From NCBI GenBank assembly GCA_018780265.1, contig JADMJV010000042.1, positions 20,426 to 84,425 on the forward strand: a stretch of 64,000 nucleotides of DNA. Reading direction: 5' to 3'. Below are positions 16,361 through 26,757 of this stretch, in pieces; the stretch's first letter is position 1, and each line of letters starts with the position of its first letter. The notes beneath the pieces were generated by a model. That model saw only the letters and a list, made by a program, of their open reading frames with translations, ran no database searches and was not told where the DNA came from. Source of the stretch: a bacterium. Lineage in GTDB: Bacteria > Vulcanimicrobiota > Xenobia > Xenobiales > JADMJV01. A program made the position numbers and the translations under genes.

Positions 16361-17091
16361 TTGGGCAAACTGCGCAGATAAAGCAAAATGGCCCGGATTT
16401 CGTCAGGATTCATGGGCCCGTGCCACCAGCTACTTTGATTGGCGTCTATGGGCAGGCCAGAGTGATACACCCCGGACTGAGCCCAGGTCTCCAATTCGTC
16501 ATCCGTCTTATTTCGGAAATACTCAGCTTTGGAAAAATTCGGCGTGGCTTTCTCACTGTCATAGGCCTGCATCCGGGGGCCGTCTCCCTTGCCCCGAGGA
16601 CCGTGGCAGGCTACACAATGAAGACTGTAAACGGTGCGCCCCAATTCTAGCTTTTCTTGCATGGCCAGGGTGACGGCAGGCGTGTAGCCGCTCGGTCCCG
16701 GATTGCCCAGTTCGCGCACAAAAGCAATCAGATCTTTGGTTTGTTGGGCGTCCAGGGTGGAAGCCCAGGCCGGCATAAACTTCGTCTTGTGCACAGCCTT
16801 ACCACCGTGGCGAATAATGTTGGCCAGGGCTTCGTTGCTGCGACTGGTTTGCCAGGCGGGCAGGCTAAAATTCACCGGCTTTACATTGAAATCGCGCATC
16901 AAGCGAGGGGCCATTGGGCCATCGCCCTGGCCCGAATCTCCGTGGCAAGAAGCGCAATAGGCAGCAAACAGGAAAGAGCCACGATCCGGGTTGCCCGCGT
17001 CATCGCCGGGGGAGTTGGCACTGCTGGCCTTTTGGGTCGGACAGGCCACCATGGCCAGGATGAGCAGTGAGCCCGCGAGTGTCTTTTTCAT
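16357..17091 (-). CDS. dihaem c-type cytochrome, lipoprotein
   Basis: 244 residues from ATG 17091. The signal peptide ends in a lipobox (LILAMVAC), so the protein is anchored to a membrane on the outside of the cytoplasm. Two cytochrome c domains carry CASCH (about residue 45) and CVACH (about 160), with likely axial Met in KFMPAWAS and a later Met/His-containing loop. It resembles two-domain cytochromes that shuttle electrons to oxidases or reductases. It lies 34 bp downstream of the OsmC gene on the same strand and shares its promoter. Its 3' end overlaps patA by four bases in convergent orientation. Confidence 0.85.
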   Translation of the reverse strand: MKKTLAGSLLILAMVACPTQKASSANSPGDDAGNPDRGSFLFAAYCASCHGDSGQGDGPMAPRLMRDFNVKPVNFSLPAWQTSRSNEALANIIRHGGKAVHKTKFMPAWASTLDAQQTKDLIAFVRELGNPGPSGYTPAVTLAMQEKLELGRTVYSLHCVACHGPRGKGDGPRMQAYDSEKATPNFSKAEYFRNKTDDELETWAQSGVYHSGLPIDANQSSWWHGPMNPDEIRAILLYLRSLPN

Positions 17092-17124
17092 TCCGCTACC
17101 TTGAATCATTGCAACCCGACTCCT

Positions 17125-17559
17125 TTATGATCTGGCCCGACCTTGCGTCACTTCGGGGTAGATGGCTACCTGGCAAGAGACCGATCGACGGACCATGCAC
17201 AGTTCGTTGGCCTTGTGGATCAACTGCAGAGTCTCTTCCTCGGGTCCGCACGCTTCGATGACGGGGGAGATGACAACCCATCCAAAAGACAGTCCGGCCG
17301 GCGACTTTTCCAGCCGGCCGCTGGCGGTGCTGGTGTAGCTCACCAATTCCAACCCTTTGTCTTCGCACAGGCTGATGAAAGTTAGCATCAGGCACGACTC
17401 CAGAGCGGCCACAAAAAGGTCCTCGGGACTCCACACTCCGTTGGGGCCCTTAAATTCAGGAGGAGCGGCAATTTCCAGGGCGGCCTTGCCGTCAACCACA
17501 ACTTTGCCGCGCCGCTCACCTTCCCAGCTAAGTTTGGTCGGTACTTCATAAGTCTTCAT
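17125..17559 (-). CDS. OsmC family protein (thiol peroxidase-like)
   Basis: 144 residues from ATG 17559, preceded by AGAGGAG. OsmC/Ohr fold: SPEDLFVAALESCLMLTF holds the first reactive Cys in the central helix, and HKANELCMVRRSVSC holds the second. These two cysteines reduce organic hydroperoxides in the family. WEGERRGKVVVDG forms the first hairpin. Driven by an FNR-type box with TACAGT at -10, leader about 21 bases. Coupled with the dihaem cytochrome gene downstream. The exact peroxide substrate is unknown. Confidence 0.85.
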   Translation of the reverse strand: MKTYEVPTKLSWEGERRGKVVVDGKAALEIAAPPEFKGPNGVWSPEDLFVAALESCLMLTFISLCEDKGLELVSYTSTASGRLEKSPAGLSFGWVVISPVIEACGPEEETLQLIHKANELCMVRRSVSCQVAIYPEVTQGRARS

Positions 17560-17586
17560 GGACGGGCTCCTCTGTTGAATGACCCC

Positions 17587-17627
17587 ACTGTAGCCCAAAC
17601 CAGCGAGGTTCGCGATGATCTGGATCA
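17587..17627 (-). promoter_or_regulatory. FNR-type box and -10 of the osmC-cytochrome operon
   Basis: TGATCTGGATCA (17616-17627), identical to the box at 14794, with minus-strand TACAGT (17587-17592, five of six to consensus) centred 32 bp away. No good -10 exists at that distance on the plus side, so the box appears to serve osmC only. Confidence 0.7.
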
Positions 17628-17666
17628 GGTGAAGGCCTCTCCTCCCATCGAAAAGAACTTTGCCTG

Positions 17667-18179
17667 GTGCGATGCTTCAGCCAGCTATTGTTGTGTTTCC
17701 TGTTTCTAGCCATTCCCGGTCAGTCGCAGGGGTGGACAACCTTTGTTTCGCTCGACTTCGATTTTGAAGTCTCCCTGCCGGCGCCGATCCGTGTCCATCA
17801 AACCGAGGGTCAATTGATTTTGGCTGCTGAAGTGGGAGGTGGACATATCTATGGTTTGATTCGACACCCCGCCGCAGTTTTGGCAGGCCCACTCGATCTG
17901 AAGTCAGAGGAATGCCGCCAGGCCGTACTTCATTACCTCGAACGAGACGGAGTTCAGGTACAGCGGTGCCAGTTCGATTCGTTTCAGGGCCACCCGGTTC
18001 TCCGGGTGACCCTTTCCGGTGGCGACAAGACCATTACCGAGGTGACGGTCCTGCTGGCCGACCCTTACCTCTATCTGATCGCCTGTGTCCGATCCCATAC
18101 CACATCCCCCTTTGATTCGGTTCAACAGGCCCGATTTTTTGAATCCTTTCGGCTGCTGGGTGGTCCGGCGGGACGCTGA
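17667..18179 (+). CDS. hypothetical exported protein
   Basis: 170 residues from GTG 17667. A clear signal peptide (LLLCFLFLAIPGQSQG) precedes a small alpha/beta domain: FDFEVSLPAPIRV, then a helix with two Cys-containing segments (SEECRQAVLHYLE, VQRCQFDSF) and a closing FFESFRLL. The 'exported, F-x-V-x-x-P ... AR.F.ESFR.L' layout is common in small secreted proteins of many phyla, but I know no function. No strong ribosome-binding site is seen. The stop codon overlaps the box upstream of nifJ. Confidence 0.6.
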   Translation: MRCFSQLLLCFLFLAIPGQSQGWTTFVSLDFDFEVSLPAPIRVHQTEGQLILAAEVGGGHIYGLIRHPAAVLAGPLDLKSEECRQAVLHYLERDGVQVQRCQFDSFQGHPVLRVTLSGGDKTITEVTVLLADPYLYLIACVRSHTTSPFDSVQQARFFESFRLLGGPAGR

Positions 18180-18217
18180 CATGGATCATTGCCGCCCCCG
18201 ATCCATTGTGTTCCTAT
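18177..18217 (+). promoter_or_regulatory. FNR-type box upstream of nifJ
   Basis: TGACATGGATCA (18177-18188). At the expected distance of 32 bp stands TCCTAT (18212-18217), a weak -10; TATGGT at 18215-18220 is an alternative. The site overlaps the end of the preceding gene. Confidence 0.45.
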
Positions 18218-18246
18218 GGTGAAGTGATTGCAAGGGAGAGTGAAAC

Positions 18247-21200
18247 GTGCCGGTATTAGATGGAAATCAGGCCGCAGCTGAGGTCGCATACGCCTGCAAC
18301 GAGGTGATCGCAATTTACCCCATCACGCCGGCTTCGCCGATGGGGGAATATTCTGACCAGTGGAGTTCGGACGCGAAAGTCAATCTGTGGGGAGAGGTCC
18401 CGCGGGTAGTCGAATTGCACTCCGAAGGGGGAGCTGCTGGCACCGTCCACGGGTCGCTTCAGGCGGGTAGTTTAACCACCACCTTCACGGCCAGCCAGGG
18501 CCTGCTGTTAATGCTGCCCAATATGTACAAAATCGCTGGAGAGTTGACCAGCACGGTTTTCCATATTGCGGCCCGGACCGTAGCCACTCACGCCCTCTCC
18601 ATTTTTGGCGATCATAGCGACGTCATGGCGGCGCGCACGACCGGTTGGGCGATGCTCTTTGGCAGCAGTGTGCAAGAGGCCCACGATTTTGCCCTGATCA
18701 GTCAGATGGCCACTTTGGAATCACGGGTTCCCTTCTTGCACATATTTGATGGCTTTCGCATCTCTCATGAAGAATCTAAAATTGATCGGATCGACAAGGA
18801 AGACATGCTGGCCTTGTTGCCGATGTCGGCCATTCAAGCACATCGAGAACGCCGACTTAGCCCAGAACACCCTGAACTCCGGGGTACGGCCCAAAATCCC
18901 GACGTCTTTTTTCAGTCCCGCGAGGCCGCCAATCCCTTCTATGACCGCTGCCCAAATACGGTCACCGGGGCCATGCAGAGTTTCGCGGAGAGAACCGGCC
19001 GTCACTACCGGATCTTCGAGTATTTTGGAGATCCAGCGGCTGAGAGGGTGATTGTAACCATGGGTTCGGCCTGCCAGACGGTGACCGAAACGGTCGCTGC
19101 TCTGAGGCAGCAAGGGGAACGTGTGGGTTTGCTCAAGGTTCGCCTGTTCCGCCCCTTTGCATCGCAGGCCTTCCTCCAAGTTTTGCCCGCCAGCGTGGAG
19201 CGAGTGGCCGTGTTGGACCGATGTCGCGAACCCGGCGCGGTGGGAGAGCCGCTCTTTCAAGATGTTCTGGCCACCCTGTCCGAGGCGGGTCGGCCCGTTC
19301 AGGTGCTGGGCGGTCGCTACGGGCTTGCCTCGAAAGAATTTACTCCGGCCATGGTGGCGGCTGTCTTTGCCGAACTGGCCAAACCTGAGCCGAGGCGTCG
19401 ATTCACGGTGGGCATTACCGATGATGTAGGCCACACCAGCCTGGACATCGACAGCCAATTTATCCTCGAGGACCCGGACTCGGTCCGGGCCATCTTTTGG
19501 GGCCTGGGCGCCGATGGAACGGTTGGAGCCAACAAGAATTCGATTCGCATCATCGGCGACGAGACCGAGGCTTTTGTTCAGGGCTACTTTGTCTACGACT
19601 CCAAGAAATCGGGGGCACGCACCATTTCTCATCTGCGCTTTGGTCCCCGGCCGATCGGTCGACCCTATCTGATCCAGCGGGCCAGCTTTGTGGCCGTTCA
19701 CCAGTTTGACTTTTTGGGGCGCTTTCCCGTTCTTGATGAAGTGGAGCCAGGAGCGATTGTACTCGTCAACAGCCCCCACCCTCACGACAAAGTGTGGCCG
19801 TATTTGCCCGATTGGTTTCGGGCCAAAGTGCTGGCGATGGGCTTGCGTCTGTATGTCGTGGGCGCCGATCGGTTGGCCCGCGAATCGGGACTGGGGGGGC
19901 GCATCAATACGATTATGCAGATGTGTTTTTTCCACCTGAGTGGCGTTGTCGAGCCAGGGCGAGCCCTGGAGATGATCAAGCATGCCATTCACACCACCTA
20001 CTCCAAGCAAGGCGAGATCACCGTTAGAAGAAATTATGCCGCCGTGGATGTTGCGCTGGAAGGGTTGAAATTCGTTGCGCCAGGCCCGCCCCCCCATCAG
20101 ATACACCCGGCCGAAGCCCCCCAAAACCTGGTGTCCGCGCTGGTCGCAGGGCACGGAGACGACCTCCCCGTAAGCGCTTTCCCGGTCGACGGGACCTATC
20201 CCACGGGCACGGCTCATCTGGAAAAGCGCAATCTGACCCAGGAGGTTCCTGTCTGGGAAAGCGATCTGTGCATCGAGTGTGGCAAATGCGTTTACGTCTG
20301 TCCGCATTCGGTGATTCGTGCCAAATTGGTGGATTCGGCGCGGGTGGCAGGGGCGCCGGAGGGATTTGTAACGATCCCCTCGGCTTTCAAGGAGCTTCCC
20401 GATCTGGTCTATACCCTGCAGGTGTCCAACCAGGACTGCACGGGTTGCCGTTTGTGCGTGGAGGTCTGCCCCGTCAAAGACAAATCGAAGGTCAGTCGTA
20501 AGGCTCTGAATATGGCCTGGCTGGATGCTCCTGAGAGCAACGAAATCGCCGGTCGCAACCCCCAGCATTGGGACTATTTTCTGCAGCTTCCCGAAGAGGC
20601 GCCCGCCGGCTTGCGCTGGTCGTCGGTGAAAAACATCCAGCTTCGGCAGCCGCTCTTCGAATTTTCCGGGGCCTGTGCCGGTTGTGGGGAAACGCCCTAT
20701 TTGCGGGTCCTCAGTCAGTTGTTTGGCGACCATTTGTTGATCGCCAATGCCACGGGGTGCTCCAGCATCTATGGTGGCAATTTGCCCACTACCCCCTGGA
20801 GCAAGACCCGGGCGGGCCACGGTCCTGCCTGGAGCAACTCACTTTTTGAAGACAACGCCGAGTTTGGCCTGGGCATGCGATTGGCCCTGGATCAGCAACG
20901 GAACCACGCTCGCCATCTGGTGGGTCGTTTGAGCGGTTGCCTGAGTCCAGCTCTGGCGGCACGACTGCTGGCCGAGGAGTCTTCGGTGCAGGAGCTGCGC
21001 CAGGCTGTGGCGGAATTGCGTGGCTGCCTCGATCCCGAAATGCCCCTGGAACGGGACCTGTTGGCTCTGGCCGACAATCTAATTCCCCATAGCTGCTGGC
21101 TGGTCGGGGGGGATGGTTGGGCTTACGACATCGGCTTCGGTGGCCTTGACCATGTGTTGGCTTCTCAGGCTCGAGTGCGCGCTTTGGTATTGGATACCGA

Positions 21201-21728
21201 GGTCTACTCCAACACGGGCGGCCAGTCATCCAAAGCCACCCCCCTGGGCGCAGTCGCCAAATTTTCGTCGGGAGGCAAGCCCACGGCCAAAAAGGACCTG
21301 GGTTTGCTGGCCATGGGCTACGGAAGTTGCTACGTGGCCTGCGTGGCCATGGGTGCCAATGAGTCTCAGACCATCAAAGCGATCCAGGAGGCCGAGAGCT
21401 TCCCAGGACCAGCCCTGATCGTCGCCTACAGTCACTGCATCGCCCACGGAATCGATATGGCCAAAGGAATGCAGCAGCAAAAATTGGCAGTCGATTGCGG
21501 CTCGTGGTTGCTCTATCGCTATGATCCTCGTCGCCGAGAGCTTGGATTGCCCCCCCTGCAACTGGATTGCAGGCAGCCCAGCCGTCCCATTGCCGAGTAT
21601 TTTAGCAGCGAGGGGCGCTTTCGAATCCTTCAACAAATGCATCCTGAAGAGGCCGAGAATTACGCCGTCGCGGCTCAGACGGCGGCCGATCTACGCTGGA
21701 AGCAGTACTCGGAAAGGGCATCACAGCT

Positions 21729-21735
<7 letters not shown>
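18247..21735 (+). CDS. nifJ: pyruvate:ferredoxin (flavodoxin) oxidoreductase
   Basis: 1162 residues from GTG 18247, the size of the single-chain homodimeric enzyme. Domains in order: pyrimidine-binding (AIYPITPASPMGE), transketolase-C-like, gamma domain, a 2x[4Fe-4S] ferredoxin domain with CIECGKCVYVC (from residue 675) and CTGCRLCVEVC (about 730), and the C-terminal TPP domain with the proximal cluster cysteines (ACAGCGETPY) and GDGWAYDIGFGGLDH. It oxidises pyruvate and CoA to acetyl-CoA and CO2 with reduction of ferredoxin, or runs in reverse. Oxygen-sensitive enzyme of anaerobic carbon metabolism, under an FNR-type box. The next gene overlaps it by seven bases. Confidence 0.95.
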
Positions 21736-22718
<983 letters not shown>

Positions 22719-22719
22719 C

Positions 22720-24579
22720 TCAGGGACGATTCAAGAAGACCTTGTCCAGGCCACTCTGCTGAACGCGTGGGCTGAGGTAGGCCATGGTCGACACGGTGCC
22801 GGGCAGGCTTGCCAATCGAGTCAGCCGCAAGGGCGATGGCTCTATCAAGCACAGGTTGCTTGGTTCGGTCACCAGCCAAAGCTTGCCGCTGTCATCCACG
22901 GCAGCTCGCAGGGGTTTGCTGGCCAGGGCGATTTGGCCCGTGCAGTTGGGTTCGATACCCGACCACGCACCCACGGTACCCTGGCCATTCTGATGCGCAT
23001 GCACGGTCCAGAAACGGCTGCCTTCCCGGAAGGAGTAAATCTTCACCGGACCTGGTTTGGCTGGTATCTGCCGCCGGGTCAGTGGGGAGAGTTGAAAAGT
23101 GAAGGAATGCAGGCTGGGCTGAGCGGTCGCGCAGACAATACTGCTACCCTGGTAGAGGATGGCCGAAGTCGCCCCCGACAACTGCCGTTGAACGATCCTA
23201 CGCTTTTCGTCCATATCGTAGAGGGACAGCCCCATATCACGCTCAAGTGTGATCAGGCCCTGGCCCCGACTCTTTCGCGTCTTGGGGGCGACCTTGGAAT
23301 GCAAGGGAACGGTCAACAAGGCCTGAGATGCGACCGGGACATTGACGCAGTCACCAAAGAGTTCCCTGTCGACCTCCAACTCAAGCAGGCGTCCTTCCCT
23401 CAGCAGCACCAGCAACTGGCTCTGGCCGTAAGACCACTCCAGACTGGTAGCGGTGCCGGGAAGCGCCCACGAGCGCCTCTCCCCACTGTCAGACTGAATC
23501 ACCCACAGTGCCTGATCCCGTTGCAAAGCAACGTACAGCCGGCTGCCATCCTGGCTGACTGTCATCGCCTGAATGGATTTCGAGAAATTCCAATGGCTAC
23601 GCAACTGGCGTTCCGTTGGGGACCAGAGATAGATTTTCCGCCCTATGGCCAAAGCCAGGGCCGGCCGAAGCTCAGGCCGGGGGTTGATCAGGTAGAGCCA
23701 AAACCAGACCAGACTGGCCAGTCCCACCACAAAGAAGAGTGCGGCAATCGGTCCTCGGGGATTTCTGCGCAGGGGCGCCAGACTGGGAAGGATGAATTCC
23801 AGCAAAGCAGGCATGGAACTCAGGGAACGCAGCTTCTTGGGTTCGTCGCCCTGCATATTGAGGTTACGCAGAGCCTGACGAACCTCTCCGAAATTTTTGT
23901 AATTGCTGCTGGAGTTTTGGCTGAGGCATCGACTCACCAGCCAGATCAGGCCGTGGGGCAGGTCACCCTGATTGGGCGGGTGGTGGGAGTCCCCGGTGGT
24001 GATGGTGACCAGCAGTTCGGCATAGCGTCTCAGGATTTCCCGGACGGTGCGATGTCCGAACTGCTGGGGGTCTTGCCAGATCATTTCCGTCCAGCCGGGG
24101 TTGAACACGGTCAACTGGCCCTGAGAGTTCGCCAAAATTCGGTCCGCGTCGAGCAGTTCAAAAGTCAGGGGATGGTCAATGTCTAGCAGCGCTTCCGCCA
24201 GGGCCGCAATTTGGTCGGCCCAGCGGGTGGCCTGATGGGGTTCTGGGGGGCTGGCTCTCAGGCGGCTCTGCACACTCAGGCGACTGCCGTTCAACTCAGG
24301 AAGAACGATATAGCAACGATCTTCACGGGCCGCAAAACGTTCCACCGAAATGGCCAGCGGTTGCTGAAGGCCCTGCCAACTGGAGACTGCCTCACGCAGC
24401 ACATGGGCCCGTTGACCTCGCTGGAGAGTGGGGAGATCAGGCGGAAAGAGGATCTCTTTCAACAGTCGATTGCCGGTCGGAGTCGTGACTCGATAGAGCC
24501 CACCTCTGGCGTCCCAGGCCAGCACTTCCTCAATGGTGCAGCCTTCCTGCACCGACCCGGGATGCAGCGCTTCAGCCAT
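22720..24579 (-). CDS. membrane-anchored pseudokinase with propeller-like C-terminus
   Basis: 619 residues. The first ~250 resemble a Ser/Thr kinase fold in outline (GGLYRVTTPTGNRLLKEILF as a beta3-Lys strand; LLDADRILANSQGQLTVFN where the catalytic and DFG loops should be), but HRD and DFG are absent, so it should not phosphorylate. A single TM helix (about 273-295, IAALFFVVGLASLVWFWLYL) separates it from an extracytoplasmic part of WD/YVTN-like strands (MTVSQDGSRLYVALQRDQA). Signalling or scaffold role inferred. It is followed upstream by the STAS gene on the same strand, 20 bp away, suggesting a joint signalling unit. Ends two bases from the convergent DHOD-like gene. Confidence 0.6.
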   Translation of the reverse strand: MAEALHPGSVQEGCTIEEVLAWDARGGLYRVTTPTGNRLLKEILFPPDLPTLQRGQRAHVLREAVSSWQGLQQPLAISVERFAAREDRCYIVLPELNGSRLSVQSRLRASPPEPHQATRWADQIAALAEALLDIDHPLTFELLDADRILANSQGQLTVFNPGWTEMIWQDPQQFGHRTVREILRRYAELLVTITTGDSHHPPNQGDLPHGLIWLVSRCLSQNSSSNYKNFGEVRQALRNLNMQGDEPKKLRSLSSMPALLEFILPSLAPLRRNPRGPIAALFFVVGLASLVWFWLYLINPRPELRPALALAIGRKIYLWSPTERQLRSHWNFSKSIQAMTVSQDGSRLYVALQRDQALWVIQSDSGERRSWALPGTATSLEWSYGQSQLLVLLREGRLLELEVDRELFGDCVNVPVASQALLTVPLHSKVAPKTRKSRGQGLITLERDMGLSLYDMDEKRRIVQRQLSGATSAILYQGSSIVCATAQPSLHSFTFQLSPLTRRQIPAKPGPVKIYSFREGSRFWTVHAHQNGQGTVGAWSGIEPNCTGQIALASKPLRAAVDDSGKLWLVTEPSNLCLIEPSPLRLTRLASLPGTVSTMAYLSPRVQQSGLDKVFLNRP

Positions 24580-24599
24580 TCAGTCCATATTCCATGGCT

Positions 24600-25001
24600 T
24601 TACAGAATACGTCCAGGGGGCTCCTTCCTCCTGGATGGGGAGGGCTTAACCGCCTGTCGAAGTCGTTGCTGCGACTTGACTTTTGCAGCAGATCTTTTGT
24701 TTAAGATTCGCGTAGCTGGCCTCAGTAAAGCCAGGGCTCGCCGCAGGGGCGGTGAGGTGGCCACGATTTCCATGCGGGCACCGCGTTGACGCATGTGATT
24801 GTCAGCCAGAATCAGCCAACTTAGCCCGGAGAGGTCGACTTCATTCACGGCTGAAAGGTCGAGACGCAGGCAGGGCAGGTCGTTCCAGACCTTTTCAACG
24901 AAGTCATGGAGGTGGCTTCGGGCGCTCAGTGACAGTCGCCCCACCAATTTAAACAGGCAAGAGTTTCCCCGTCCCTGGCTGATTATTTGAAAGTCAGTCA
25001 T
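24600..25001 (-). CDS. STAS-domain protein (anti-anti-sigma-like)
   Basis: 133 residues. The core fold is clear: LFKLVGRLSLSARSHL, CLRLDLSAVNEVDLSGLSWLI with Ser in the phosphorylatable position of SpoIIAA-type proteins (D-L-S-G-L), and ARMEIVATSPPLRRAL. A basic C-terminal tail of ~30 residues (KRSAAKVKSQQRLR...) is additional. These proteins bind anti-sigma kinases or transporter partners. It precedes the pseudokinase gene on the same strand. The G-rich stretch before ATG 25001 can serve as ribosome-binding site. Confidence 0.75.
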   Translation of the reverse strand: MTDFQIISQGRGNSCLFKLVGRLSLSARSHLHDFVEKVWNDLPCLRLDLSAVNEVDLSGLSWLILADNHMRQRGARMEIVATSPPLRRALALLRPATRILNKRSAAKVKSQQRLRQAVKPSPSRRKEPPGRIL

Positions 25002-25063
25002 CCATCCCCCCCGGCAAAAATTACGTCCTTAGATAGCTTACAGGAAGTTTACGGCTGAAACAA

Positions 25064-25104
25064 TGACGCAGGTCAGTGCCTGGGGCCGGAGATTCATCTA
25101 GACT
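25064..25104 (+). promoter_or_regulatory. FNR-type box and -10 of the DUF2267 gene
   Basis: TGACGCAGGTCA (25064-25075), perfect TGAC/GTCA arms, with TAGACT (25099-25104, four of six) centred 32 bp away. The predicted start, near 25111, leaves only about three bases before ATG 25114. Confidence 0.55.
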
Positions 25105-25113
25105 GGAGCCGCT

Positions 25114-25563
25114 ATGAGTGTAAAAGCAATTCACAATTTTGAACACGCAGTTCATGCCGCCAATGAATGGGTCAAAGAGTTAGCCGATGAGCCGGAAGTA
25201 GGCTCGGAGAACCAGGCCTATACCATTCTACGAATCATCTTGCATTCACTACGAGACCGATTGCGAGTCGACGAAGTGGTACATTTGTCGGCCCAGTTAC
25301 CCATGCTGATTCGCGGCTTCTATTTTGAGGGCTGGAAACCGCCACAGGGCGAGCCTCGCGAAGGCGAGACCATGGTCGAGTTTCTGGAGGAGGTTGGAGA
25401 GAGACTGTTACGAGTCTCCGAGATCGAAGCGGAAGATGCGGTCTATCTGGTCTACTGTCTGCTGGCCCGAAGATTTTCCTCGGGTGAGTTGCAATACGTG
25501 GAGAGAGCCATGCCTTACGAACTGGTCTTGAAATGGCGCCCCAGCTTACCTAAGGCTCATTGA
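25114..25563 (+). CDS. DUF2267 family protein
   Basis: 149 residues, all-helical. The arrangement A-x-x-x-L-R-x-x-L-H-x-L-R-D-R-L followed by E-x-x-x-L-x-A-Q-L-P-x-L-I-R-G-x-Y-x-x-G-W is the DUF2267 signature (here ILRIILHSLRDRLRVDEV and LSAQLPMLIRGFYFEGW). No enzymatic residue is known for the family. In other bacteria it occurs near stress and anaerobic survival genes. GGAG lies five bases before the ATG, though the promoter prediction would put that in the leaderless zone. Overlaps the convergent haem-binding gene by 14 bp. Confidence 0.8.
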   Translation: MSVKAIHNFEHAVHAANEWVKELADEPEVGSENQAYTILRIILHSLRDRLRVDEVVHLSAQLPMLIRGFYFEGWKPPQGEPREGETMVEFLEEVGERLLRVSEIEAEDAVYLVYCLLARRFSSGELQYVERAMPYELVLKWRPSLPKAH

Positions 25564-26686
25564 AGCCAGCCTGGTCAGCCCGCAATTCAAAAATGGCTGG
25601 AGTTCCTGGGATCGCGAGGCGCTTCAGCCGTTTTTTCCAACTGCTGCGAAAGCGACGTCGCCAACGGGTGGTTGATGTTACCGGGTCGGCCTTCAAAATG
25701 GTTTCAACGGCGTCCAACGCCTGTTCGAGAGTGATGGCTGTTTTGACAAGTTGAAACTCCGAGTCCCAGATCACATAGGTGTCGTGTCCGTAGCGGATCA
25801 GCACCTGTCTCTCGATGCGCTCCCCCAACTGGCCGTCGTCTCGGCAAAACTCCACACGACTCTGGTTGACTCCGACCACCGGCATGAGGAAATATTGCTT
25901 TCTCTCAAGCTGCAAACCCCTGACCTCCAAGTTCTCGGGGGTGTGCACCAGGGCCTCCAGTCTGCAGTCGGTCGAACCTTCCAGGCTGATGCCTTGGAGG
26001 CCCACTAAGGCCAGCGGTCCAATCTGTCCGGTTAACCCCTGGATGGATAGTTTTCCCGTTGCAAGAATTGCCCCGTTGCCACGAATCCCGCCGTGTAAAT
26101 TCAGGTCCCCCTGACCGAGCAGGAGCGCGTTGTCCAGGTGCAGCGGTTGAGAGAGAGTGCCAGAGACACGAAAGGCTCCTCTCAGAGTCTGGCTGGTGTG
26201 GCTCAGTGGAGTCGCTGGCCAGGCCAGCAGTTCCGAAGGGGACAGGCAGTCGGCCGCGTCAACTTCCTGCTCCTTGAGAAAAGTCTCCAGGCGGTTCAGT
26301 TGCAGTTCGCTGATGGCCCCGGGATGAAGCACGGAATACTGAAGGGGGGGCATACGATTTTCCCGGATTCGTTGCAAACTGCGGCGCCAGCCCAGCGCCC
26401 TTTGGCGGGGCGTGTAATCTTTCCATCGACTGAAATTCAGTCCCGCCCGCCCGCGCCGAACATCGTCGGCGATCCACCAGGAGAGGGGTGCCAGCGCCGA
26501 GTACCAGGGCCAGCGGGTCTGGTTGGAGTGACAATCGTAGCAGCGCTCTATAACCCATTCGCGGATGTCGGCAGGCATCGGAGCCGGGCCGGTTTCTGGG
26601 GCGTTTGACACGGACTCATAGGGCCACAGTTGGATGAGACCAAACCCTGCCAACAGCCCCAGTCTGGCCCGCCACTTCCAGTGCAC
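25550..26686 (-). CDS. exported haem-binding-domain protein with strand-rich C-terminus
   Basis: 378 residues from GTG 26686. After a short hydrophobic anchor (LGLLAGFGLIQLW) comes the Haem_bd domain: CYDCHSNQTRWPWYSALAP holds the CxxCH haem site at about residue 49, followed by SWWIADDVRRGRAGLNFSRW. That domain normally is the whole protein (~150 residues). Here about 180 more residues follow, including a repetitive strand region (GQGDLNLHGGIRGNGAILAT, GKLSIQGLTGQIGPLAL) like a short beta-helix of bactofilin type, then a basic C-terminus. Extracytoplasmic electron carrier or sensor is possible. I know no described protein with this fusion. Confidence 0.65.
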   Translation of the reverse strand: MHWKWRARLGLLAGFGLIQLWPYESVSNAPETGPAPMPADIREWVIERCYDCHSNQTRWPWYSALAPLSWWIADDVRRGRAGLNFSRWKDYTPRQRALGWRRSLQRIRENRMPPLQYSVLHPGAISELQLNRLETFLKEQEVDAADCLSPSELLAWPATPLSHTSQTLRGAFRVSGTLSQPLHLDNALLLGQGDLNLHGGIRGNGAILATGKLSIQGLTGQIGPLALVGLQGISLEGSTDCRLEALVHTPENLEVRGLQLERKQYFLMPVVGVNQSRVEFCRDDGQLGERIERQVLIRYGHDTYVIWDSEFQLVKTAITLEQALDAVETILKADPVTSTTRWRRRFRSSWKKRLKRLAIPGTPAIFELRADQAGFNEP

Positions 26687-26719
26687 AGCCAGACTTTCTG
26701 GTCGGACCCGCGACTGACC

Positions 26720-26748
26720 TTGTCAGCCAGGGCCAGCAGCTTTACAAT
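26720..26748 (+). promoter_or_regulatory. sigma-70-type promoter of fhs
   Basis: TTGTCA (26720-26725), 17 bp, TACAAT (26743-26748); both hexamers are five of six to consensus. Transcription would begin near 26755, three bases before the ATG, and no ribosome-binding site precedes that ATG, so the message is probably leaderless. The -35 is part of TGAC-CTT-GTCA, a spacer-3 version that does not fit the FNR-type geometry. Confidence 0.65.
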
Positions 26749-26757
26749 ACGGCCCTT

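Noticed and set aside
18721..20820. Long (699-codon) minus-strand open frame inside nifJ
   Set aside because: Shadow frame caused by the GC-rich codon pattern of nifJ; the sense product matches pyruvate:ferredoxin oxidoreductase along its whole length.
22933..24186. 417-codon plus-strand open frame opposite the pseudokinase gene
   Set aside because: Gln/Gly/His-rich shadow without a start signal; the minus-strand protein has a coherent domain structure.
26715..26725. TGAC-CTT-GTCA upstream of fhs as a further FNR-type box
   Set aside because: The spacer is three bases, not four, and the best -10 (TACAAT) is about 25 bp away instead of 32; it is better explained as the -35 of a sigma-70-type promoter.
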